Positions 15,871 through 23,933 of a DNA stretch of 64,000 bases are shown piece by piece (within the stretch, counting starts at the first letter, position 1; each line of letters begins with the position of its first letter). The position numbers and the translations under genes are program-made. The DNA is from Algoriphagus litoralis. Its GTDB lineage: Bacteria > Bacteroidota > Bacteroidia > Cytophagales > Cyclobacteriaceae. The stretch spans positions 248,001-312,000 of the forward strand of contig NZ_QGOL01000007.1 of the NCBI RefSeq assembly GCF_003259255.1. The letters run 5' to 3'. The notes beneath the pieces are model-generated. The model did not search any database. It was not told where the DNA came from and worked only from the letters and a program-made list of their open reading frames with translations.

Positions 15871-17400
15871 TTATTCCCACTCGATCGTTGCCGGTGGTTT
15901 GGATGAAATATCATAAACCACTCGATTGACTCCTTTTACTCGATTGATGATTTCATTGGACATTTTGCCCAGAAAGTCATAAGGTAAGTGAATCCAGTCT
16001 GCAGTCATCCCATCCACTGATCCTACGGCACGGAGAGCGACTACCCGCTCGTAGGTACGCTCATCCCCCATTACTCCTACGGATTGGATAGGTAGCAAAA
16101 TTGCTCCTGCCTGCCAAACCTGATCGTAAAGTCCGTGATTTTTCAACCCTTGGATAAAAATATGATCTACTTCTTGAAGCGTTTTCACTTTCTCCTCAGT
16201 GATGTCTCCCAAAATCCGGATGGCAAGACCTGGTCCAGGAAAAGGATGGCGACCGATGATCGTTTCTACAATCTCCAATGCCCGTCCCACTTCACGTACC
16301 TCGTCTTTAAACAGCGTATTCAGCGGCTCTACGACAGACAACTTCATGAAGTCTGGAAGACCGCCAACATTGTGATGCGATTTGATCGTGGCAGAAGGAC
16401 CTTTCACAGAAACTGATTCGATCACATCCGGGTAGATTGTGCCTTGGCCTAGCCATTTTACTCCATCAATTTTATGTGCTTCTTCATCAAAAACCTCGAT
16501 AAAAGCTTTTCCAATAGCTTTCCGCTTAGCTTCTGGATCAGTCAACCCTTCCAACGCATCGTAAAAACGCTTTTTGGCATCCACTCCGATCACATTCAAG
16601 CCCATGTGCTTGTAAGAATCCAGGACTTCTTCAAATTCATTTTTGCGAAGCAGCCCATTATCTACAAATACGCAAGTCAACTGCTCTCCTATCGCACGGT
16701 GGATCAGCGTAGCTGCTACAGAAGAATCAACCCCTCCAGACAAGCCCATCACCACTTTGTCACTTCCGATTTTTTCTTTCAGTGCTGCGACAGTTGAATC
16801 AATAAATGTATCAGATGTCCAGTCTTGTGCACAGCCGCAAATGCCGACTACAAAGTTCCTCAATAGATTTTTGCCCTCCGTGGAGTGAGTGACTTCAGGA
16901 TGAAATTGAATTCCGTAGGTTTTCTCCCCTTCTACTTTGAAAGCGGCTACCTCCACAGAAGAAGTGCTCGCGATGATTTCAAATCCAGACGGAAGGGACT
17001 TGATGGTATCGCCATGCGACATCCATACCTGAGAGCCATGGGTCATTTCCTTGAGCAAGTCATGATGCAGGTCAATCCGATCTAGATTTGCACGTCCATA
17101 TTCGCGAATGGTGGATGGAAGTACCTCTCCTCCATATTTGCTCGCTAAAAGCTGTGCACCATAGCAAACCCCCAATAGTGGAAGTTTTCCACGAAACGCA
17201 TCAAGGTCTAAGTCAGGTGACCCTGCGTCACGTACCGAACACGGAGACCCCGAAAGGATGATTCCCTTGATGTCAGCGGTGATTTCTGGGACTTTGTTGA
17301 AAGGGTGGATTTCGCAATAAACATTCAGTTCTCTTACTCTTCGTGCGATGAGCTGGGTGTACTGAGAACCAAAATCAAGGATGAGGATTTGTTCTGCCAT
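15871..17400 (-). CDS. guaA: GMP synthase (glutamine-hydrolysing)
   Basis: A 509-residue enzyme converting XMP to GMP with glutamine and ATP. The class I amidotransferase half has the nucleophile Cys79 in GVCYGAQ and the His167/Glu169 pair in FHPEVTHS. The ATP-pyrophosphatase half has the P-loop SGGVDSS at 221-227. The dimerisation domain ends in the near-universal [11 protein letters not shown] 17400 ([14 protein letters not shown]) is chosen over a TTG two codons upstream because it matches the family start. A consensus -7 element lies only 3 bp upstream, so the message may be nearly leaderless. Terminated at 15787-15812. Confidence 0.97.
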   Translation of the reverse strand: MAEQILILDFGSQYTQLIARRVRELNVYCEIHPFNKVPEITADIKGIILSGSPCSVRDAGSPDLDLDAFRGKLPLLGVCYGAQLLASKYGGEVLPSTIREYGRANLDRIDLHHDLLKEMTHGSQVWMSHGDTIKSLPSGFEIIASTSSVEVAAFKVEGEKTYGIQFHPEVTHSTEGKNLLRNFVVGICGCAQDWTSDTFIDSTVAALKEKIGSDKVVMGLSGGVDSSVAATLIHRAIGEQLTCVFVDNGLLRKNEFEEVLDSYKHMGLNVIGVDAKKRFYDALEGLTDPEAKRKAIGKAFIEVFDEEAHKIDGVKWLGQGTIYPDVIESVSVKGPSATIKSHHNVGGLPDFMKLSVVEPLNTLFKDEVREVGRALEIVETIIGRHPFPGPGLAIRILGDITEEKVKTLQEVDHIFIQGLKNHGLYDQVWQAGAILLPIQSVGVMGDERTYERVVALRAVGSVDGMTADWIHLPYDFLGKMSNEIINRVKGVNRVVYDISSKPPATIEWE

Positions 17401-17403
17401 GCG

Positions 17404-17411
17404 CAAAGGTA
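17404..17411 (-). promoter_or_regulatory. Candidate -7 element of guaA, almost abutting the start codon
   Basis: Minus-strand TACCTTTG matches TAnnTTTG exactly and ends 3 bp before the guaA ATG. With transcription starting about 6-8 bp downstream the mRNA would have almost no leader. No convincing -33 TTTG at 19-21 bp is seen. Confidence 0.45.
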
Positions 17412-17510
17412 ATCAGGCAAGGTGGCTTACTAAAATATGGCAAAGAAAATTTGGGGGAAGATTTAAAGATTAAAAAATTGGAAAATTGGAAAATTTTGAA
17501 AACCAATCAT

Positions 17511-18512
17511 TTAACGATTTTTAAATGCAATCTTGGGATTTTCGATTAATAGTAAATTCCAGTCTTCTTCAGTAAATCCTTTGGAATTGAGCTCGGGTTT
17601 CAGCTTATCGAAGATATTGGTAAATGGCTGAAATTCCCCTCCACCCGGCTTGGCAGGATCATACCAACCGGCATCATGAGAAATAAGAATCTGATCCAAA
17701 AATCCGAATTCCTTGGCAAAAAGAAGTCGGTCCATATACGGATCAACAGCCCAACCGATCCCATCCAAGCTGATCCAAACTCCCATTTCAGCAGCTTCCC
17801 GATACGTATTGAAATCCAGCTCATTTTGGGCGTGAACCCACACAAATCCAGATGGCTCTACTCCCATTGTTTGAAGGATCTTCACTTCCTGAGCCGCTGT
17901 CTTCCAAGTTCCGGTATGTGAGGCAATGGTTAATCCGGTTTTCTGGTGAGTCAAACCTGCTGCTCTGACCAGCTTTTGATCCATTTCAGAAAGTGTGTCG
18001 GCTTCATTTACTGATATTTTGATAAAACCCGGTTTAATTCCCGTGTTTTCAATTCCATTCTCAAATTCAGCAATCCAGCGTACAGACAGCTCCTCTGCTG
18101 ATTCGGAATAAGCATGCTTGGGCAAATACTTCCCCCCGACGGCACCGTAATATCCAGTATTGGTCAAAATCTGAATTCCTGATTTTTTGCTGAGTTCTTG
18201 GAGCAAAAGTGGATCCTTTGCCAGAAAAGAAGGTGTACAATCTAAAATTGTCCTGACCCCATACTTTTTGACTTCCAAAAGAAACGGAAGGACCTTGATC
18301 ACTACGGAATCCCGATTCCAGCGATCGGGACTGATCGAATCCGCCCCGATAAAATCGACGAGCATATGCTCATGAATCAAAGTAAGCCCCAGCGAATCGA
18401 TTGAAACCGATCCGGTGACCGAATTAATCGTCTTTTCTATGGTAGTTGATGGAGGGTTTTGGCAGGATGCCAAAATAAGACTTAAAATGATAGAAATCAG
18501 AAACCTGGACAT
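17511..18512 (-). CDS. Phosphotriesterase-family lipoprotein
   Basis: 333 residues; a lipoprotein signal MSRFLISIILSLILAS-C with Cys17 places it in the cell envelope. The amidohydrolase barrel keeps the full metal set of the phosphotriesterase family: His47 and His49 (LIHEHML), Lys165 (FIKISV), His199 (IASHTG), His227 (WVHAQN) and Asp280 in the HD pair after LIS. Known members hydrolyse phosphotriesters or lactones; the sequence does not decide between them. ATG 18512 is chosen because it gives the lipobox. It stands alone between guaA and the exonuclease gene, each with its own gap. Confidence 0.87.
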   Translation of the reverse strand: MSRFLISIILSLILASCQNPPSTTIEKTINSVTGSVSIDSLGLTLIHEHMLVDFIGADSISPDRWNRDSVVIKVLPFLLEVKKYGVRTILDCTPSFLAKDPLLLQELSKKSGIQILTNTGYYGAVGGKYLPKHAYSESAEELSVRWIAEFENGIENTGIKPGFIKISVNEADTLSEMDQKLVRAAGLTHQKTGLTIASHTGTWKTAAQEVKILQTMGVEPSGFVWVHAQNELDFNTYREAAEMGVWISLDGIGWAVDPYMDRLLFAKEFGFLDQILISHDAGWYDPAKPGGGEFQPFTNIFDKLKPELNSKGFTEEDWNLLLIENPKIAFKNR

Positions 18513-18606
18513 AAAGAGTAGATTTGAATCTAAACTCAAGGTATCTGTGGATCATCAATTTTTCAATCTTTCAATCCTCCAATTTTTTAATCCTTTCTAA
18601 AATCCC

Positions 18607-19602
18607 TTATTCTACCTCCTCAGCCCCAAATAGTGTCTGCAGTTCTACCGCATCGATGCCTTTCTCCTCCTGCAAAAACTTCCCAAAAGAAGCCGTACTT
18701 CCATGAGTCAGGTACACTTTATCGGCTTCTGTAGCCGCAATGGCCTGGATTAAACCCTCCCAGTCCGCATGATCTGAGAGCACAAAGCCCCGATCAGCTG
18801 CCCTTCTTCGACGCGTACCCCTCACACTCATCCAGCCCGAACAAATCCCGGTACGGTAGGAGCCAAACCGCTTCATCCATGGAGTTCCCATCGCGGAGGG
18901 AGGCGCGATGATCAATGAACCTTTGAAAAGGGATTTGGGCATTTCCTGAGTTACTTTAGGAACATCCCAAAGATCTATTCCATTGGCAATGAGAGCCTGA
19001 TTGGTGTTCCATACTGCCCCGTGGACAAAAACCTGCCCGATGGTTTTGTCAAGATTTTGAATAATTCGCTGAGCTTTTCCAAGTGAGTAGGCAAAAAGTA
19101 CCGAGTTTCTTCCTTCGGCAGCATTCTCTTTCCACCAGGAATTGACTTGCCTGAAAATTTCAGTTTGCGATTCCCATTTATAAATCGGAAGTCCAAAAGT
19201 GCATTCAGATACGAATTCGTGACATTTGATTGGTTCAAATGGAGTGGAGAGTCCATCGTTTTCCACTTTATAATCCCCACTTACTACTGCAACTTGTCCC
19301 TTATATTCCAAACGAACCTGTGCCGACCCCGGAATATGTCCTGCAGGATGTAGTGAAATTTTGACACCGTTGATTTCAAGAGACTGATCATAGTCGACTG
19401 TCTCCAGACTGATTTCAGCTCCTAATCTGAGCTTCATGACTTCAGCCGAATAATGATGAGCCAAATAATGCTTCATTCCCCATCTAGCGTGGTCCGAATG
19501 TGCATGGGTAATTATTGCCAAATCCACAGGTTTCCATGGATCAATAAATATCCCTGCAGGTGGACAGTACAGTCCCGAATCTGTTAATTCCAGAAGTTTC
19601 AC
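18607..19602 (-). CDS. Ligase-associated metallo-beta-lactamase-fold DNA exonuclease
   Basis: A 331-residue beta-lactamase-fold/beta-CASP protein. Metal motifs are THAHSDHARWG (32-42), HPAGHIPGSAQV and SGDYKVEND, with a late SDHADWEGL and THGS. This is the pattern of the ligase-associated exonucleases that usually sit with an ATP-dependent DNA ligase and an Lhr-like helicase in a repair operon. Neither partner is in this window, and the flanking genes are unrelated, so it appears to be separated from its usual operon. The related mRNA 3'-end processing factors share the fold. The conserved start MKLLELTDSGLYCP supports the chosen ATG. Confidence 0.86.
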   Translation of the reverse strand: MKLLELTDSGLYCPPAGIFIDPWKPVDLAIITHAHSDHARWGMKHYLAHHYSAEVMKLRLGAEISLETVDYDQSLEINGVKISLHPAGHIPGSAQVRLEYKGQVAVVSGDYKVENDGLSTPFEPIKCHEFVSECTFGLPIYKWESQTEIFRQVNSWWKENAAEGRNSVLFAYSLGKAQRIIQNLDKTIGQVFVHGAVWNTNQALIANGIDLWDVPKVTQEMPKSLFKGSLIIAPPSAMGTPWMKRFGSYRTGICSGWMSVRGTRRRRAADRGFVLSDHADWEGLIQAIAATEADKVYLTHGSTASFGKFLQEEKGIDAVELQTLFGAEEVE

Positions 19603-19656
19603 TGATTCTAAAAGTGCAATTTTAATTTATGATTTTGCGAAAAAATGAAGGCAATA

Positions 19657-20286
19657 TCAAATTTCTTCAGGCTTGGTTTGCGGCTTTGCGTAGGAAAGTC
19701 TGCCCAGCTTTTTCCCGACATGATATTCATCCAATCCTGAAACTGTTACCGTGTCCAGCGCATTGAGGTCCAGTGAGCCATCTTTTCGTAGTCCTATTTC
19801 TTCAATATAGATCGAATCAATGCTGCCAATCATGAGGATTGTCTGATTGACCTTAAGGGTCTGTGTTTCCAAAAGTGAACAGGCTAGTCTAACCGGACTT
19901 TCTTTGACAAATGGAGCTTTGAAACCATTCAAGTACTCAGGTACAATTCCTGTAGCTTCAAATTCGGAGGTTTCCCACTTTGCAGAAGCCCAATGACTTT
20001 CTTGATAAAATTTTGAAGTGACGTGGTTCAAAGTAAACACTCCGGTATTCAAAATATTATCCAAGGTGTGCCGAATTACGGTAGTTGGCCGAAACAAAAT
20101 TCCTACCATTGGCGGATTCGCTCCGATATGAAACACCTGTGAAAAAGGAGCGAGATTCGTTTTACCTTCTCCATCTTGGGTACCGATGAGGTTTAGGCTT
20201 TTAAATCCAGATAAGCAATTGATCAGATTCCTTCGAAAAAAGGAATCTGCTGCCATAATTTCTTCCGAATTGAAGTGCTTGATCAT
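19657..20286 (-). CDS. Flavin reductase-like FMN-binding protein
   Basis: A 209-residue split-barrel protein of the flavin reductase/FMN-binding family, cytosolic. Motifs seen are the flavin contact region KTNLAPFSQVFHIGANPPMVGI and the TGVFTLNHV strand, with an ESPVRLACSLLE segment later. It probably binds FMN, but the partner oxidase or substrate is not shown. It overlaps the upstream STAS-like gene by 4 bp (20283-20286), so the two are coupled in a three-gene operon with the coiled-coil gene. Confidence 0.86.
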   Translation of the reverse strand: MIKHFNSEEIMAADSFFRRNLINCLSGFKSLNLIGTQDGEGKTNLAPFSQVFHIGANPPMVGILFRPTTVIRHTLDNILNTGVFTLNHVTSKFYQESHWASAKWETSEFEATGIVPEYLNGFKAPFVKESPVRLACSLLETQTLKVNQTILMIGSIDSIYIEEIGLRKDGSLDLNALDTVTVSGLDEYHVGKKLGRLSYAKPQTKPEEI

Positions 20287-20726
20287 AAATTGATAGCCGC
20301 TTCAATCGAATCGCAGTATTGGATATCCAACTGGTCAATGATGTTGTCTGGATAGGTTTCCAAGATTTGCTGTTTGGCTATTTGGACCATTTTTTCAAAC
20401 CACTTTTCAGCAGGAAGGATTTTGCGATGGGTTTTCAGTCCATATTCAAGCATATCTTTTTTCCAATGGATAAAATACCATTCCATGGTAGGCTGATGAA
20501 AGGCCCTCAGGGATCTTTTATCGAAGATGAACTTCTGGTAATCACCGGACTTGATGATTGTTCCGATTTGGGTGAATGTCTCCTTAAAATCTTCAATTGG
20601 GATATAGTCTGCGAGGAGCTCACAGATAATGATTTTCCTTTCTAGGTTAATCAAAACTCTGGCATATCTTTCCTCAAAGGCTACCTCGAAGTTTTGAGTT
20701 TCGGATGGATTTAATGTTTCAGTCAT
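20283..20726 (-). CDS. Conserved hypothetical, STAS-like fold
   Basis: 147 residues with no signal or membrane helix. Alternating strands and helices (YARVLINLERKIIICELLADYIP, GDYQKFIFDKRSLRAF) resemble STAS/SpoIIAA-like proteins seen in Cytophagales, but I cannot confirm the family. It has a basic middle (HWKKDMLEYGLKTHRKILP) and an acidic end. It overlaps the flavin reductase gene by 4 bp and follows the coiled-coil gene by 18 bp. This suggests a small regulatory or redox operon. No function is claimed. Confidence 0.6.
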   Translation of the reverse strand: MTETLNPSETQNFEVAFEERYARVLINLERKIIICELLADYIPIEDFKETFTQIGTIIKSGDYQKFIFDKRSLRAFHQPTMEWYFIHWKKDMLEYGLKTHRKILPAEKWFEKMVQIAKQQILETYPDNIIDQLDIQYCDSIEAAINL

Positions 20727-20744
20727 AGCTATTGGAGGTAAAGC

Positions 20745-21008
20745 TTAGTAAACGGAATTTTTACGCTGGGAAGTGGCATGCGCTACTTCTTCTTTGAACT
20801 CAGACAATCGCTGCTCCAGCACAGAGGCGTATTCCAACGTGGTGCGCATCATATCCTGTTGAGACTGGATTTGCTCCTTCAGTCGGAATAATTCCCGATT
20901 GACATCAGACAGTTTCTCTTCGTAATGTTGTTTGAGCCGCTCTTTTTCAAGCTGGGCTTTCCTCAATTCTTCCTTGAAAAGCAGGAATGATTCAGGTGGA
21001 GTTTTCAT
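20745..21008 (-). CDS. Small coiled-coil protein
   Basis: 87 residues, almost all heptad-like: KEELRKAQLEKERLKQHYEE and VNRELFRLKEQIQSQQ, with further LEQRLSEFKEEV. It is highly charged, has no signal peptide, and probably forms a parallel dimer or scaffold. ATG 21008 is chosen over a GTG two codons earlier. It is the first gene of the operon with the STAS-like and flavin reductase genes. I do not recognise a family. Confidence 0.6.
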   Translation of the reverse strand: MKTPPESFLLFKEELRKAQLEKERLKQHYEEKLSDVNRELFRLKEQIQSQQDMMRTTLEYASVLEQRLSEFKEEVAHATSQRKNSVY

Positions 21009-21078
21009 AATCACAGCACATTCATCTCGGGACCGTACCCAGATATTAAGACAAAATGAACGGTTAAATTGTTTAAGA

Positions 21079-21759
21079 CTATTTTAAATTTGACATTCCT
21101 CCGTCTATATGAAGGATCTGACCTGTCATCCAGGAGGATTTGGGAGAAAGCAAAAAAACTGTCGCCTCAGCAATATCCTCAGAACTGCCGACTCTGCCCA
21201 GCGGGTGTCTTTTGTCTGAAGCTTCCTTTTTCTCAGGAGTGGAAAGTAAAGTAGAAGCGAGAGGAGTCTCGGTCAAAGAGGGCGCGATGGCATTGACTCT
21301 GATTTTGTTTGGTGCCCATTCAGCGGCAAGTGAGCGGGTCAATCCTTCGATTGCTCCTTTGGCAGAGGCTATGCCTGCATGAAAGCCCATTCCTGTCTGG
21401 ACAGCTACTGTACTGTAAAGCACCACAGAAGGCGCAGATGACTTCTTCAAGCCTTTCAGGCACGCCTGCAGGACTCGAACTGCCCCAAAGAAATTGACGT
21501 TCATTTCATTTTGAAAATCCGAAATGGATATCCTGTGGAAAGGTTTAAGATGGATTGTACCCGGACAATACACCACTCCATCGATTACCTCTGGCAAGTC
21601 TGGGATTTCCGAAAAATCAGCAGTGGTGTCCAATTCTGTGGTATCATTTCCGCTTTTGGAATACAAAAATAGATTGGCTCCCGCCTCCCTTAGGATAGTA
21701 GCGGTGGCTTTTCCGATACCTGAATTCCCTCCGATGAGGACAATATTTTTATCTTTCAT
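21079..21759 (-). CDS. Short-chain dehydrogenase/reductase, catalytic Tyr replaced
   Basis: A 226-residue classical SDR. The cofactor motif GGNSGIG is at 10-16, the catalytic Ser116 in YSTVAV, and Lys134 in ASAKGAIEGL. The residue four before Lys, normally Tyr, is Ile130 (FHAGIASAK), a variant I recall in an SDR subgroup, so activity may use another residue. The C-terminal LLSPKSSWMTGQILHIDGGM is typical. ATG 21759 is chosen because the Rossmann strand starts there; the frame extends upstream into the terminator. It lies downstream of folE and the PTPS gene, so a sepiapterin-reductase-like step in pterin synthesis is a reasonable hypothesis, not shown. Confidence 0.85.
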   Translation of the reverse strand: MKDKNIVLIGGNSGIGKATATILREAGANLFLYSKSGNDTTELDTTADFSEIPDLPEVIDGVVYCPGTIHLKPFHRISISDFQNEMNVNFFGAVRVLQACLKGLKKSSAPSVVLYSTVAVQTGMGFHAGIASAKGAIEGLTRSLAAEWAPNKIRVNAIAPSLTETPLASTLLSTPEKKEASDKRHPLGRVGSSEDIAEATVFLLSPKSSWMTGQILHIDGGMSNLK

Positions 21760-21819
21760 TAGTCTGTTTGGATATCTCTTGAAATCAATTGAGGCTTTGG
21801 ATTGTTTAGAAAAAGCCAA

Positions 21820-21847
21820 AAAAAAACCGGACGTTTTGCCCGGTTTC
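21820..21847 (-). terminator. Intrinsic terminator between folE and the SDR gene
   Basis: AAACCGG (21824-21830) pairs with CCGGTTT (21840-21846); a run of nine A on the plus strand before it gives the U-run on the minus transcript. It would separate folE from the SDR unless read through. Confidence 0.75.
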
Positions 21848-21868
21848 ATGGTTTTTTATCAGAGAAAA

Positions 21869-22573
21869 TTACTTCTCTAGGGTGATATATTTCAGAAATT
21901 CGTTTCTGGATTGCTCGTCTAATTCAAATTTTCCAGAGAAAAAAGAAGTGACTGTCGAACTGTTGGTGTCTTTCACTCCACGGGAGCTTACACACATATG
22001 GTATGCGTCCATCACCACGGCGACATCGTCTGTCCCCAGTGCTTCTTTCAATTCGTTCCCAATCTGCATCGTCAATCGCTCCTGAACTTGCGGTCTTTGG
22101 GAATAATACTGAACAATCCGATTGATCTTTGACAAGCCTATCACTGCACCATTGGAGATGTAGGCTACGTGTGCTTTGCCATAGATCGGTACGAAGTGAT
22201 GCTCACAGTGTGAATGGAACGTAATGTCCTTTTCCACCAGCATCTGGTTGTATTTATACTTGTTTTCGAAAAGCTTGGCTACAGGCTTATTTTTGGGATT
22301 TAGCCCGCTGAAAACTTCTTTCACATACATCTTGGCCACGCGGTGAGGTGTACCTTTCAGGCTGTCATCCGTGAGATCCAGCCCCATGATGTGCATAATT
22401 TCACGAAAATGTTTTTCGATCAATTCAACTTTGAGCTCATCATCCATCTCAAAGGCGTCTTCTCTCAAGGGAGTCTCCAGGGAGGTGCCTACATGTTCTT
22501 CTCCGATATCCTCGAATGAAGCTCTGGAAATATTAATTCCCATCGTACTCAACAAAGTTTCTTTCTGTTTCAT
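21869..22573 (-). CDS. folE: GTP cyclohydrolase I
   Basis: A 234-residue type IA enzyme making 7,8-dihydroneopterin triphosphate from GTP. The zinc and catalytic residues are in place: Cys123, His125 and His126 in HSHCEHHF and Cys194 in HMCVSSRG. The core motif FVPIYGKAHVAYI and the tail VKDTNSSTVTSFF are standard. An N-terminal extension of about 40 residues is normal for Bacteroidota. The start overlaps the end of the PTPS gene by 41 bp; ATG 22543 is an alternative that overlaps by 11 bp. It is coupled to a BH4-type PTPS rather than to folate genes. Confidence 0.95.
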   Translation of the reverse strand: MKQKETLLSTMGINISRASFEDIGEEHVGTSLETPLREDAFEMDDELKVELIEKHFREIMHIMGLDLTDDSLKGTPHRVAKMYVKEVFSGLNPKNKPVAKLFENKYKYNQMLVEKDITFHSHCEHHFVPIYGKAHVAYISNGAVIGLSKINRIVQYYSQRPQVQERLTMQIGNELKEALGTDDVAVVMDAYHMCVSSRGVKDTNSSTVTSFFSGKFELDEQSRNEFLKYITLEK

Positions 22574-22943
22574 AAAGACGAATCGTCAATTCGAATTTCC
22601 GATCAATTTTTTCCCTCAAAATATTCCAAATAACCACTGCAATGTTTTCAGCAGATGGATTGAGACTTTTGAATTCATCGGTATCCAGGTTTAAATTTTT
22701 ATGGTCAAACTTATTTAAAACGTATTCCTTGATCAGGTCGCTGAGTACTTTCATGTCAAAAACATATCCGGTCTTGGGATCGATTTCTCCCTTCAATTGG
22801 ACAATAAGATCATAATTGTGACCGTGATAATTGGCATTATTGCATTTGCCAAATATGGATTCATTCTCTGCATCGGACCATTGAGGATTATTCAGACGGT
22901 GTGCGGCGTTGAAATGTTCTTTGCGATAAACTGATACTTTCAT
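22533..22943 (-). CDS. 6-pyruvoyl-tetrahydropterin synthase family protein, C-x5-HGH (BH4-type)
   Basis: A 136-residue PTPS-fold enzyme. Zinc ligands His15, His40 and His42; catalytic Cys34 with spacing C-N-N-A-N-Y-HGH; Asp80-His81 and Glu125 (ETERN) complete the site. Bacterial QueD has C-x3-HGH, while animal PTPS for tetrahydrobiopterin has C-x5-HGH with the same GKCNN segment. This one follows the second pattern. It is first in an operon with folE, whose product is the substrate of PTPS. It could still act as QueD; the queC/queE partners are not in the window. Start is the first ATG, giving the family opening VSVYRKEHFNAAHRL. Confidence 0.85.
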   Translation of the reverse strand: MKVSVYRKEHFNAAHRLNNPQWSDAENESIFGKCNNANYHGHNYDLIVQLKGEIDPKTGYVFDMKVLSDLIKEYVLNKFDHKNLNLDTDEFKSLNPSAENIAVVIWNILREKIDRKFELTIRLYETERNFVEYDGN

Positions 22944-22971
22944 TGATGGTAGAAACAGCAGGACTTTTATT

Positions 22972-23005
22972 TTTGTTTAATTATTACATTTTTTCTTTAA
23001 ACAAA
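22972..23005. repeat. Inverted repeat upstream of the PTPS-folE operon
   Basis: TTTGTTTAA (22972-22980) and TTAAACAAA (22997-23005) are perfect 9-bp arms with a 16-bp spacer, 29 bp upstream of the PTPS start. The half-site matches the start of the element upstream of dinB. AT-rich, so chance is possible. The rest of 22944-23242 holds the divergent promoters and no gene that I see. Confidence 0.4.
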
Positions 23006-23183
23006 TAAGCCAAATCTCTGCAAGTCAATTTATTAATTTTTGGGCTGCGAAAATAGGGATTTAAGATAGGCTCCCAAAATCTACTGAGACAACATCACAC
23101 AAAACCCAAGAAACATCCCAGATGGTTCCATTTTTCTTTCTGTGAAAAATGATTAAAATCACCTCCTGAGGTCCGGCAATATT

Positions 23184-23213
23184 TTTGTCTACCGGGTTAT
23201 TGAAGTAATTTTG
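23184..23213 (+). promoter_or_regulatory. Candidate Bacteroidota promoter for the L,D-transpeptidase
   Basis: TTTG (23184-23187), 18-bp spacer, TAATTTTG (23206-23213): both boxes match TTTG/TAnnTTTG, spacer one short of the usual 19. It lies 29 bp before the ATG at 23243. Confidence 0.55.
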
Positions 23214-23242
23214 CAACTCATCTCAGCATAAGCATTTAGGAC

Positions 23243-23932
23243 ATGATTTCACCGGGAATTTTATTACCCTTAGTTTGGGCTCTGACATTCCGTCAACCGG
23301 TCCCTGCTCCCAGCGAGGCAGTCCTTACGTCCGAAAAATTTGATTCCGCCTCGGAAATTCTCCAATCTTTAGCCCAAAGACATCCAAACATCCCTACACT
23401 TGAAGCATTTAATTTTGCACTAGAGGGCTGGGATAAGCTGAAGGACACACTAGAAAAGCCCTTGCTGACAGTGATCGATTTTTCGCTTCCTTCCACTGAA
23501 AAAAGGCTGTGGATTATTGATGTCGAAACTCAGGAAATCCTCCTGAATACGGTAGTGGCACACGGAAGAAACTCAGGCAACTTAATGGCAGAGAAATTTT
23601 CCAACCAACCGGAATCCTACCAGAGTAGCCTAGGTTTTTACAAAACTGCCGAGACCTATCAAGGAAAACATGGGTATTCCCTACGTTTGGATGGGTTGGA
23701 AAATGGATTCAACGACAAGGCTCGAGCTCGGGCTATTGTGATCCACGGGGCAGATTATGCTAATGAAGAATTTGCAAAATCCACGGGTCGCTTGGGTAGA
23801 AGTTTAGGATGTCCTGCACTTCCTTCTGCCTTATCAGCTGAAGTGATCGATCTGATCAAGGAAGGCAGCCTACTTTTCATCTTCGGGCAGGATGAGGATT
23901 ATTTGAGCCGATCGGAGCTCATCCAACCCTGA
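23243..23932 (+). CDS. Murein L,D-transpeptidase, YkuD_2-type catalytic domain
   Basis: 229 residues. The N-terminus (MISPGILLPLVWALTF) is a short hydrophobic export signal. The C-terminal catalytic domain has VIDFSLPSTEKRLWIID, the His168 in VIHGADY and the nucleophile Cys190 in GRSLGCPALP, as in the YkuD_2 subfamily. It should act in the periplasm on peptidoglycan cross-links or Braun-type attachment. It faces another L,D-transpeptidase convergently with one base between the stops. Confidence 0.88.
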   Translation: MISPGILLPLVWALTFRQPVPAPSEAVLTSEKFDSASEILQSLAQRHPNIPTLEAFNFALEGWDKLKDTLEKPLLTVIDFSLPSTEKRLWIIDVETQEILLNTVVAHGRNSGNLMAEKFSNQPESYQSSLGFYKTAETYQGKHGYSLRLDGLENGFNDKARARAIVIHGADYANEEFAKSTGRLGRSLGCPALPSALSAEVIDLIKEGSLLFIFGQDEDYLSRSELIQP

Positions 23933-23933
23933 A

